From Tritrichomonas musculus (Eukaryota; Parabasalia; Tritrichomonadida; Tritrichomonadidae): 64,000 nucleotides of DNA. Each line of letters begins with the position of its first letter. Within the stretch, counting starts at the first letter, position 1. The notes under the pieces are model-generated. The model was not told the DNA's origin, ran no database searches, and saw only the letters and a list, made by a program, of their open reading frames with translations. The translations under genes and the position numbers were made by a program. Location: NCBI GenBank assembly GCA_039105265.1, contig JAPFFF010000058.1:434001-498000 (forward strand). The letters run 5' to 3'. Shown in pieces: positions 1 to 7,796 of the stretch.

Positions 1-992
1 ATTTTTAAAAAAGTATTGAATTTAAATTGAATATTTGAATTAAAAATGTGATATGAAACCCACTTATTCCTATTGAAACCCACTTTTTCCCGACACTCTA
101 CGTTAAATATAAAATTCTTAACGTTCATTTTGGTTTTTATTCTTTTTATGTGAAAACATGAAGCAATCTAAAGCAAAAAAATCAATTATAGAAATATAAT
201 AGATTGAATAGATCCGATATTTGGAAATAAAGGATAGTAATAAGCTTATTACTAGAATTCAGATAATCACATACAACTTGGAAAGAAATTTATATTATTA
301 AATGATAGTATCATTATTTATATATTCCAAAAATTAGGATTTCAGATTTTTAAATTACAAAAAGTTGGTAATTGCTAAAAAGAAATTACCTATTCTATTT
401 AATTTCAAAATATTTACGACCTAAACAATAAACTTAAGTTAAATTTATATAAATACTTCATAAATTCACACGATTTTGGTACTAGCTCATCTTCTACTGC
501 AAAAAATTGAAAAAATACCAATGAATAAAAACAATTTTCAAGAAATTATAATTATTTTTAATAATTACTTTTGATTTTTATCATTTATTTGCTTTAATTT
601 TTTTTCTTATGGGTTTTCTTAAAGGTATGGAAACTTCCATCCACTCGACAGATCATTTTTATTTCAGAATATAATTTTTTAATGATAGTATTAATGATAA
701 ATATAATATAAAAAAGGCATATTTTTAGAGAGGAATTTAAGATAAAGATAGATTATTTTTTTCCAAAAAATTGAATCCAAATCTGGCTATTTTAATTCAA
801 AAAAAAATATAATTATTTTTATTTTATTATTACTTTTTCAAATATAATTATATAAATATATTATATTTTGTACCGAAATAACGCGTAATTCGTTGGATTG
901 ATATTTCATATCATAAGTGATATGAACCAATTTGACCTAACAGGTAAATTTTTTTTGACCTAAAAGATGAATTTATTTTTTCCAAAAGTTAT
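1..992. other. A+T-rich spacer, no gene seen
   Basis: No reading frame of useful length. A short direct repeat (GAAACCCACTT) occurs at 54-64 and 78-88, and a TTCATATCA / TGATATGAA pair faces itself at about 905-927. From about 610 onward pieces recur in inverted orientation near 8640-9530, on the far side of the 6.1-kb element. Confidence 0.5.
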
Positions 993-1349
993 ATGAGTTT
1001 CTTTGAGAAATTGTTTCATATTTTTCCTCACATTTATATTTCAAATTCAATTCCCTGTTCTTTTAAACCATCTTTTCCATTCAAAAATGATGAACAAAAT
1101 AGAATCTTTAAGAAATTAAAAAATCATTTAGATTTGTTAGAAAATTATTTGCTGGACAACACACAACAAAGTCCCCAAATTTTACCAAATAAAAGCGATT
1201 CGCAAAGCAAATCTCTAGAAGATTTTAACAAATCACGGATAACTAAACCAAATAGAGATAATTCTTTCACAATTTCTTTCCCTAAATCTCAAACAAGCTC
1301 TCCGATTTTGCATAAAAAATATAGTGAAGAATCATTCATAAATTCTTAG
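993..1349 (+). CDS. hypothetical protein, 118 aa
   Basis: Open frame of 118 codons beginning at an ATG about 65 bp after a TGATATGAA motif. The protein is Ser/Asn/Lys rich with no domain, signal peptide or membrane segment that I recognise. Support for its being real is indirect: 49 bp of the frame (about 1260-1310) recur without change, inverted, at about 8876-8924, where the surrounding frame is lost. The TTATCC-containing sequence just after its stop also recurs there (about 8665-8690). It may be a host gene duplicated in inverted orientation, or part of an older repeat into which the 6.1-kb element inserted. Confidence 0.35.
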   Translation: MSFFEKLFHIFPHIYISNSIPCSFKPSFPFKNDEQNRIFKKLKNHLDLLENYLLDNTQQSPQILPNKSDSQSKSLEDFNKSRITKPNRDNSFTISFPKSQTSSPILHKKYSEESFINS

Positions 1350-1657
1350 GTGTGGAAATTTATCCTTTCAACAAAATTTTATCCTAAATTTATCCTAAAT
1401 TTTTTTTTTAAGAAAAACTCGTAAATTTTAAGTAATGATCTGAGGAAAGCGTGGAAAAACAAAAAAAAAACAAAATTTTTTAATTTAAATATAATATTTA
1501 TTTATTATTAAAAAGGAAAGTTTTTGTTTAAATAATATCATTTTTAGCTGTTTTATTATCATTATTTGGAATATTATTTAAAATTTTTATTGCAATTTTC
1601 AAAATTTGCGAGAATTGCTTTTTTTTCATCGAAAAAAATTAGTTAATCAAAAACAAT
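1350..1657. other. spacer up to the 6.1-kb element, no gene
   Basis: A+T-rich sequence with two TTTATCC-type words after the 118-codon frame. The last six bases (1652-1657, AACAAT) are the left target-site duplication of the element that starts at 1658. Confidence 0.5.
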
Positions 1658-1898
1658 AGTAGTAATAGTATGTCCCGAATGGCGGGTCGAATAATTTTTC
1701 CAGGTCTCCCAATACCAGGAACCAAGCTCAAAACCTCATTTTGAAAATTAACGAAAAAATTATCCACAGGGTTTAAATTTTAATTAGCCTCCATAATCTG
1801 TTGTAGAACAAGGCCTGTCATAAAGCGCTAAACACTCATTTTAAAATTTATTTCAAAGTTAATTCGGGATTTAATTTCGGCGCTTTACGCCATAGTCA
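1658..1898. repeat. left outer terminal inverted repeat
   Basis: 241 bp matching the reverse complement of 7550-7790 as far as I can align by eye. It contains a short perfect hairpin GGCGCTTTACGCC at 1879-1891. At its inner edge the match stops at TCA (1896-1898), where a 1.07-kb cassette begins. Confidence 0.85.
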
Positions 1899-1995
1899 AG
1901 CGAAGCTTGATTTTAAATAAGGGCTCCAGAATGAATCTGAGAACAAGTTATAAAATTTTAAATTAAGAATTTGTTTTTTTTTATCTTATTTAAAA

Positions 1996-2409
1996 ATGCA
2001 ACAACGCATCGACCATATCATTTCTGAATTACTTGCTTTAAAATCTGAAATTGAAACAAAGCAAACCCAATCAAATGAAACACAAATTGAATCATCAACT
2101 GAATCACAAATCGAACAACCAATTGAATCCGAGCAAGGCTCTGCTGAATCAACTGAACAATCAAATGAATTAAATCCTATACGAAGAAGAACAAATCGTT
2201 CATTTCCATTAAACAAATCGAAGTTTTTAAATGATGAACAGAGAGACCAAGTTCTCCAATTCGCTTCTGACCATAAAGAAACAATTATGAACCAACCAAG
2301 GTCTAATCGAATTCAATTCCTTCAGAATCTAATTCGTGAACAATTAAATATCAATTTATCGTTATATATGACGGGAAAACTGATTCAAATAATCTCATCC
2401 AACAATTAA
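1996..2409 (+). CDS. hypothetical element protein, 137 aa
   Basis: Frame of 137 codons inside the cassette between the outer and inner left repeats. The N-terminus (about residues 1-20) looks helical. Residues 20-60 are a Gln/Glu/Ser-rich spacer made of near-repeats of ESQIEQ type, followed by a basic stretch with RRRTNR (about residues 63-68) and a helical C-terminus. This resembles an oligomerisation segment joined to a nucleic-acid or protein docking tail, but no family is recognised. It converges on the minus-strand gene at 2434-2973, with 24 bp between the stops. There is no counterpart at the right end of the element. Confidence 0.5.
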   Translation: MQQRIDHIISELLALKSEIETKQTQSNETQIESSTESQIEQPIESEQGSAESTEQSNELNPIRRRTNRSFPLNKSKFLNDEQRDQVLQFASDHKETIMNQPRSNRIQFLQNLIREQLNINLSLYMTGKLIQIISSNN

Positions 2410-2433
2410 GCTAAAAAAATTTTTTTATACTAT

Positions 2434-2973
2434 TTATGCCTTAAAGCATACAAGTGTTTTATTATCTATTATTGCAGTTATGATACCAACAGTCATCCGT
2501 TTAATCTTTGATGTTATTGCAGTTTCACCACTAAGAATCTTCAATTTATTATCTTCATTATCAATAAATACTTCATCCCCAATACCATAACAAGATGAAT
2601 CATCAACTTTTACAAGATAATCGCCATGGGAACTAAATGTTATAGCATTATTTTTTTGGTCAATTCTAACACAAATACCAACATATTCTTTCCATGAACC
2701 AGTAGTTTTGACACTGCAAATACAATCTGTAGTATCGTCTACAGTTGAAAGTATCCAAACTTTGTTTGGCTGAGAAACATTGTTTCGTACCCAAGTATCA
2801 CCAACATGTTTATAAACCTTACCGGTCATATATACTGGAGTTCCAATAATGAAATCGGTGATGGTGTTAACCGATGACTCGATTGGGGAGTAATGAGTGA
2901 TGGTTGTACTGGCGATTGCATGAAGTTTATCAACATATGACTTCAATGCAAAGTTATCAGTCACATATTTCAT
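2434..2973 (-). CDS. hypothetical element protein, possibly structural (about 179 aa)
   Basis: Minus-strand frame. I place the start at the ATG whose complement is 2971-2973 (protein begins MKYVTDNFALKSYVD); a longer reading would need a TTG start. The protein looks beta-rich and acidic, with a repetitive N-terminal helix-like segment (SYVDKLHAIAST) and then alternating short strands. This pattern is reminiscent of fibre or spike-like virion proteins, but that is an impression and no family is recognised. The start codon sits in the TCATAAAGGG sequence shared by both inner repeats, so its promoter lies inside the inner inverted repeat. Confidence 0.5.
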   Translation of the reverse strand: MKYVTDNFALKSYVDKLHAIASTTITHYSPIESSVNTITDFIIGTPVYMTGKVYKHVGDTWVRNNVSQPNKVWILSTVDDTTDCICSVKTTGSWKEYVGICVRIDQKNNAITFSSHGDYLVKVDDSSCYGIGDEVFIDNEDNKLKILSGETAITSKIKRMTVGIITAIIDNKTLVCFKA

Positions 2974-3292
2974 AAAGGGTCCCAACGAAAAGTGCGAAAC
3001 GAAGTTCTGCGGTAATAATTTAATAAATAATTTTATAAATTAATTTACAAATCTAATTAGCAATCTAATTAGCAAATCTGTTAACCAATCGAATTGTAAC
3101 ATTAATTATCCAAATCGATTTGCTAAACGAACTAGCAATCTATATATATATAAACCAATTCCAACATTAATTAGCAAAACCAATTAACAATCGAATTACC
3201 AAACGAATTAACAAATCTAATTAGCAAATCGATTAACAAACGAATTAATAAAATTATTACCAAAATAATGTTTAAAAAGCGATTTGTAAAAC
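2970..3292. repeat. left inner inverted repeat with iteron-like array
   Basis: 323 bp matching the reverse complement of 7230-7552. The outer part (2970-3015) is relatively G+C rich (GGGTCCCAACG). The inner part (about 3033-3265) is a degenerate array of 12-13-bp units of the type CGAATTAACAAAT / CTAATTAGCAAAT, about fifteen to twenty in number, interrupted by a short TATATATATA tract near 3140. The repeat runs into the first eight codons of the large gene at 3268. Iterated A+T-rich words beside a putative Rep gene are what a replication origin would look like; that is inference. Confidence 0.7.
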
Positions 3293-5829
3293 GATTCCGC
3301 ATTTTTATCCAAACGAAATCCATGCAAAACGAAAACTGCGGTATAAAAGAATTCGATTATCGATTTAAAGAATCTAAGCCAACAATTACACTTCCAATTA
3401 ATTACTTCTCTGTTAAATCCAAAACCAAGCCAGAAACCTTACTTTACAACATTAATGTCCAAGTTAACTCTTGCGATACTTCCAACATCGATTTTACATA
3501 TGGTGGCACAAATAATAATACATTTAAACCTCTATCCAAACGCTTCTGCGATAATATTATCTTATATTTCGAATTACCTAAAGAAACAATTAACAACAAT
3601 AAGGTATTGCAAGAATATGTAAACAAAGCAGATAACAATAATACAGAAACAACAGATAACACAGATTCCGATACTTGGATAAACAAACTTCTTAAAGAAA
3701 TTGCACCATTCCTTGCCGAAAATACAGAGAAAATTAAACGAATCTTTAATACATTGGGAATCCAGATTAACAAAACACATATAAAGCCAACTCGTCCAGC
3801 ACACGAAAACAATACGATTCGACAATATATTAAGGTCTCTCTGCCCGATATCGATATCGAATTAATTTACAATCTAATTACTAATGCAACTGTTATCGAT
3901 GTTCTAAACAAAGAAGGAATATTTATACACGATATCGATTTTACACAAGATTTCCACGGAGTTATTAATAAAGAATCTGTTATACATTATTTGTTAAAAC
4001 AACCTAATTTCCGCATGCAAGGAGACTTTCCAGAAGAAATAGAAGACATAAATTTACAAGATACATGTACAATATTATCTAACGATTGCTTTGTTGGAAA
4101 GAATTGTTTAACATTTATTTCGAAATCTACTTTTGGAACTGTTCGATATAAATTCTACAACAAATTTGTACAGTCTATCGAATCTCCTTCTGTTAGAGGT
4201 AAGGTTGGAAACCATTATTCGGACTGGATAGATAACCCAGAACAAATATTAAAACAAAGTATCTCTAAATGTGTCGAAACAGGTTTATTACGTTTGGAGA
4301 TAACATTCTATATCCAAAATTGTGCTGTAACACAAGATTATATAAATAAACATCTCGATTATCTTACAAACTTACTTCCACCTAACTTGTTATATTACAA
4401 TAGTATTCCAAACCAATGGAAACTTATCCAATCTGCTATTAAATATAATTTATTAATTCTGGATTTAGATAACAATCTTGGTTTGTACTCCTATTCGATA
4501 AACAAATGTACCAAAAAAATTAATGGTTTCTTTATTAAAGACATCTCGACAAACAAGATTAGCAATCTAATTAAACTATATTCGTTTAACACTCCGATTA
4601 TTGTTCTATCTATTAGAAGAAGTTTCGATAATCTATTAATCCAACAAACAACTCTGGAGAAGAAATTAATAAATAATGTCGATAAACGATTTGTAATGGA
4701 AGAATTAGAAACTTATCTTACAACTGGCTCGAAATACTTCTTTCCAAAGAAATCGTTAAACGCAAATCCAGAAACTACTGGGCTAATCGATTCTCCAATC
4801 GTTCGTCTCCGAACACAACGTTCCAAATGTATTGGTAAACTTATTACAGGGCACGTTCCTATAATCTTACGAGAAATCGATAACATTCCATTAGAGTTTC
4901 CAAACGATAAAGTAACAACGATTGCAAAAAAATATAAAGAAGAACAATCGGAGAAACTATTTATCGAATCTAATAAAGACCTAATCGAAACTCTAAACAA
5001 AGAAAATAATAAAACTAAAGAATCTGCTGCGCAAGAACAACTGGAACTAATACGCAAACGAGAAGAACTATTGGCAACGAAAGAGAAGGAAGCTAAACTT
5101 CTAAACCATATTACCAATTCGTTCGATATACCACATTCTAATAAGAAGAAGTTAATAGAATTACCAGACAAGACCCATTTGTACATCTATGCTATTAAAT
5201 TTATTACAACTAAGTATGGGAATACAGTACTTATTGCAACCAGCACCCAAACATCGATTACAACAGAATCCCCATTAGATGTATATTGGGGCGTTAAGAG
5301 TATACTGGATTACACAAATTTACATAAAGAAATGTGGCAAATATTAAATTATAATATGTATGGTTCTGCTTTCGGGAGGCCAATTATGGAAATCGAGAAG
5401 GATGGCTTCTATTACAACAAGAGTCGAAACAAATGCGCTCTAATTAATGTTGTAGATTGTAAAGAAACAAGTGGAGAAGCATTTGTACACTCCGAATTAA
5501 CAGAAATTACGATAAGAAGAATAATAAGAGAGGAATTACCAGAAAACGAATTTCTATTAAAACACACTTATATTAACACTAAATCGGATAAAATAGATAA
5601 TCTTGTTAAAGAAGGAGATGTTATCGAAGTATTTAATACATTCTCTTATCGCAATAGTAATCTCGTAGAATTTAAAATAAGGGGTAAAGAGGATATTATA
5701 TCTGCTAAGAGCAACAAGTTTCTAGACGATATAATTGTTGGGAAGGAGAATAGATTCTCTATTGTAGCTGGTATAGTTAAGACGCATCCAGTTTCCAAAC
5801 GGAAATGTATTTCGTTTAAAGGAGCTTAA
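3268..5829 (+). CDS. putative rolling-circle-type replication initiator-like protein, 853 aa
   Basis: Largest gene of the 6.1-kb element. Three blocks resemble Rep_trans/phage replication-initiation-factor proteins: D222-I-D224-F-T-Q-D228-F-H-G231 (metal-site-like), R293-Y-K-F-Y297-N-K299 (the YDK-like block) and G-L-L-R342-L-E344-I-T-F-Y. These families nick an origin through a tyrosine, and Y297 is one candidate. No HUH motif is visible. Residues about 100-180 hold a low-complexity linker, residues about 554-612 a charged coiled coil, and the C-terminal 230 residues an unrecognised mixed domain. No helicase Walker motif is seen. The start at 3268 lies inside the inner repeat, so both repeats carry the first codons. 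Codon use (many ATCGAT, CGA) differs from host genes. The Rep assignment is tentative; it could be an unrelated element protein with chance motif similarity. Confidence 0.4.
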   Translation: MFKKRFVKRFRIFIQTKSMQNENCGIKEFDYRFKESKPTITLPINYFSVKSKTKPETLLYNINVQVNSCDTSNIDFTYGGTNNNTFKPLSKRFCDNIILYFELPKETINNNKVLQEYVNKADNNNTETTDNTDSDTWINKLLKEIAPFLAENTEKIKRIFNTLGIQINKTHIKPTRPAHENNTIRQYIKVSLPDIDIELIYNLITNATVIDVLNKEGIFIHDIDFTQDFHGVINKESVIHYLLKQPNFRMQGDFPEEIEDINLQDTCTILSNDCFVGKNCLTFISKSTFGTVRYKFYNKFVQSIESPSVRGKVGNHYSDWIDNPEQILKQSISKCVETGLLRLEITFYIQNCAVTQDYINKHLDYLTNLLPPNLLYYNSIPNQWKLIQSAIKYNLLILDLDNNLGLYSYSINKCTKKINGFFIKDISTNKISNLIKLYSFNTPIIVLSIRRSFDNLLIQQTTLEKKLINNVDKRFVMEELETYLTTGSKYFFPKKSLNANPETTGLIDSPIVRLRTQRSKCIGKLITGHVPIILREIDNIPLEFPNDKVTTIAKKYKEEQSEKLFIESNKDLIETLNKENNKTKESAAQEQLELIRKREELLATKEKEAKLLNHITNSFDIPHSNKKKLIELPDKTHLYIYAIKFITTKYGNTVLIATSTQTSITTESPLDVYWGVKSILDYTNLHKEMWQILNYNMYGSAFGRPIMEIEKDGFYYNKSRNKCALINVVDCKETSGEAFVHSELTEITIRRIIREELPENEFLLKHTYINTKSDKIDNLVKEGDVIEVFNTFSYRNSNLVEFKIRGKEDIISAKSNKFLDDIIVGKENRFSIVAGIVKTHPVSKRKCISFKGA

Positions 5830-5879
5830 TTAGAATTAATTTTCGATAATTAATTTTAAAGAGAAAGATATTTTTTTAT

Positions 5880-6233
5880 ATGTATTTAATGGGAAACGTT
5901 TGTAAATATACTTTGGAACGGCCCTTTGGGCCTAAGGCACTTCGTGCCGAGCACATGGACGATATCTGCAAATACACAAGATACACTAAATACGAGCAAT
6001 TTGGTATTGTTGTAATCGATTTTATAAATCGAGATGTTATCGCTTGTTATACTAAAGAGACTGGTGTAATACTACTTTACAAAACAAAACAAGACAATTG
6101 TTCTAAAAAAACATTTCCAAAAGGATATCTTGGTAAATACAAAACAATCTATTACAAACCATCTTTCGGCAAAACCGGCGAAGCCGAAATAGATGGAATA
6201 TTAATGTCGACATCTTGTTTCGGCATAAATTAA
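5880..6233 (+). CDS. small element protein with in-frame palindromic insert, 117 aa
   Basis: Starts 50 bp after the large gene with ATG at 5880 (a second Met is codon 4), preceded by a T-rich run. Residues about 14-25 (RPFGPKALRAEH) are encoded by two adjacent GC-rich palindromes, GGCCCTTTGGGCC (5920-5932) and GGCACTTCGTGCC (5936-5948), while the rest of the gene is A+T rich. A third stem (TTTCGGC/GCCGAAA, 6164-6189) encodes part of the C-terminus. This looks like a short mobile palindrome accepted in frame. The remaining fold (FGIVVIDFINRDVIACY) looks like an alpha/beta or beta-hairpin protein. No family recognised. Confidence 0.5.
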   Translation: MYLMGNVCKYTLERPFGPKALRAEHMDDICKYTRYTKYEQFGIVVIDFINRDVIACYTKETGVILLYKTKQDNCSKKTFPKGYLGKYKTIYYKPSFGKTGEAEIDGILMSTSCFGIN

Positions 6234-6263
6234 CGCAAATAAGTGTATAACACGTTTATTACA

Positions 6264-6305
6264 TAAACCATTACATTATGCATTTTTTTGTTCCCAAATA
6301 TCGAT
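6264..6305 (+). promoter_or_regulatory. shared upstream motif of the small element genes
   Basis: CCATTACATTATG with a T7 run lies just before the gene at 6306, and CCATTACATAAGTG with a T7 run lies at 6731-6750 before the gene at 6760. The gene at 5880 also has a T7 run directly before its ATG. The same spacing in two places suggests an element-specific promoter. Confidence 0.4.
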
Positions 6306-6725
6306 ATGGAAAGCTATTTCGACGCAGTCGGCGGAGCAGAAAGCGATTCTTATAATTATTCGGACCACGTAGACGGCAAATATACAGACAATAATTCTCC
6401 AAAAGAAATCCCAGAATTAATATTTCTACCAGATAATCCGATAATTAATGTCTTATTGGAAATCGAAAGAGAAGAGTCTTCCAAATTAATATTAGAACAA
6501 GTGGATAACGATTTATGGCAAGATTGTGTAGAAAATATGTTTCGAAACATATTGGAGAAACAAATTAATAAGCTTATCGAGTGTAATCTACCAAAAGAGA
6601 TAATGGAGCAGGTACTTGTTTTAAAAGAGAATTTTAAAAGAAAAGTTTGCACACAAGATTTAGAAGAAAGACTGTACAACATTTGTAAACAAATTTGCAT
6701 GCTAGATGCACAATATTATTCTTAA
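6306..6725 (+). CDS. small acidic element protein, 139 aa
   Basis: I use the ATG at 6306 (MESYFDAVGG); the frame is open back to 6288 but only with a TTG. The protein is acidic at the N-terminus and then strongly helical (long runs with LLEIEREESSKLILEQ and a Leu/Glu/Lys-rich C-terminus with three Cys). It is probably an all-alpha or coiled-coil accessory protein. About 35 bp upstream is CCATTACATTATG followed by a T-run, a motif shared with the next gene. No family recognised. Confidence 0.5.
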   Translation: MESYFDAVGGAESDSYNYSDHVDGKYTDNNSPKEIPELIFLPDNPIINVLLEIEREESSKLILEQVDNDLWQDCVENMFRNILEKQINKLIECNLPKEIMEQVLVLKENFKRKVCTQDLEERLYNICKQICMLDAQYYS

Positions 6726-6759
6726 ATAAGCCATTACATAAGTGTTTTTTTATAACCAA

Positions 6760-7215
6760 ATGGATAAGATGGAAGACCAAATGGATAAGATGGAAGACCA
6801 AATGGAACAACAAACGGAGGAAGAATTAAATAACAAAAATTTACAAAACAATATTACAGAAGAAGAATTTCGAGATGCACTTAACAAAATTGGTGCTTAT
6901 AGAACAAATATGTCCCAAAAAAGAAGAGCTAATTGGAACGCTTATATGCGAAAATACAATGCAAGAAAGAAAGTGGAACGCGAACAAAAAGAGAAGGAAA
7001 TAAGTCTGCAATTTAATAAATCTTATAAATCTTACGATAAAGAGGATGTTAATAAATGTTTATCGGACTGTATTCGTGTTCTAACATCGATTCTAAACAG
7101 AAATATAGAACGTATACCGCAATATCGAATAGAACAAATTAATAAAGAAGCAAATAATCGAGATATGTTAGACTATATAAATGCACTAATGGATACTGTA
7201 AAGAAATTATTGTAA
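6760..7215 (+). CDS. small basic helical element protein, 151 aa
   Basis: I use the ATG at 6760; upstream the frame reads only from a GTG at 6742. The first 14 residues are two copies of MDKMEDQ encoded by a 21-bp tandem duplication (6760-6801). The middle (residues about 50-90) is very basic and helical (QKRRANWNAYMRKYNARKKVEREQKEKE), which suggests nucleic-acid binding. The C-terminus is a helical bundle. The gene ends 14 bp before the inner right repeat. No family recognised. Confidence 0.5.
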   Translation: MDKMEDQMDKMEDQMEQQTEEELNNKNLQNNITEEEFRDALNKIGAYRTNMSQKRRANWNAYMRKYNARKKVEREQKEKEISLQFNKSYKSYDKEDVNKCLSDCIRVLTSILNRNIERIPQYRIEQINKEANNRDMLDYINALMDTVKKLL

Positions 7216-7229
7216 ATTATTTTTTTGGA

Positions 7230-7552
7230 GTTTTACAAATCGCTTTTTAAACATTATTTTGGTAATAATTTTATTAATTCGTTTGTTAATCGATTTGCTA
7301 ATTAGATTTGTTAATTCGTTTGGTAATTCGATTGTTAATTGGTTTTGCTAATTAATGTTGGAATTGGTTTATATATATATAGATTGCTAGTTCGTTTAGC
7401 AAATCGATTTGGATAATTAATGTTACAATTCGATTGGTTAACAGATTTGCTAATTAGATTGCTAATTAGATTTGTAAATTAATTTATAAAATTATTTATT
7501 AAATTATTACCGCAGAACTTCGTTTCGCACTTTTCGTTGGGACCCTTTATGA
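7230..7552. repeat. right inner inverted repeat with iteron-like array
   Basis: Reverse complement of 2970-3292, including the first codons of the Rep-like gene and the 12-13-bp unit array (about 7257-7489). Here it abuts the right outer terminal repeat directly, with only TCA shared at the junction (7550-7552), giving one continuous 561-bp terminal repeat. Confidence 0.75.
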
Positions 7553-7790
7553 CTATGGCGTAAAGCGCCGAAATTAAATCCCGAATTAACTTTGAAATAA
7601 ATTTTAAAATGAGTGTTTAGCGCTTTATGACAGGCCTTGTTCTACAACAGATTATGGAGGCTAATTAAAATTTAAACCCTGTGGATAATTTTTTCGTTAA
7701 TTTTCAAAATGAGGTTTTGAGCTTGGTTCCTGGTATTGGGAGACCTGGAAAAATTATTCGACCCGCCATTCGGGACATACTATTACTACT
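7550..7790. repeat. right outer terminal inverted repeat
   Basis: 241-bp counterpart of 1658-1898, ending in CTATTACTACT and followed by the target duplication AACAAT at 7791-7796. Confidence 0.85.
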
Positions 7791-7796
7791 AACAAT

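Larger units (their letters stand above)
1658..7790. mobile_element. compact virus-like element with Polinton-type ends (6.1 kb)
   Basis: Ends begin AGTAGTAATAG and are inverted repeats of each other over 241 bp (1658-1898 and 7550-7790). A 6-bp target duplication AACAAT lies at 1652-1657 and 7791-7796. Terminal AG...CT and a 6-bp duplication are the known hallmarks of Polintons/Mavericks, which are abundant in trichomonads. No DNA polymerase B, integrase or capsid gene is present, so this is not an autonomous Polinton. Inside lie a cassette with two convergent frames (1899-2969), an inner inverted-repeat pair (2970-3292 and 7230-7552), a large Rep-like gene and three small genes. The terminal repeats match almost perfectly and the genes are open, so it looks whole and recent. 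It is either a non-autonomous Polinton passenger or a small virus-like element that uses Polinton ends. Confidence 0.75.

Noticed and set aside
3444-5186. Antisense frames under the Rep-like gene
   Set aside because: They lie opposite a long coding frame, are hydrophobic or Ser-rich in the way antisense shadows are, and have no promoter or homology.
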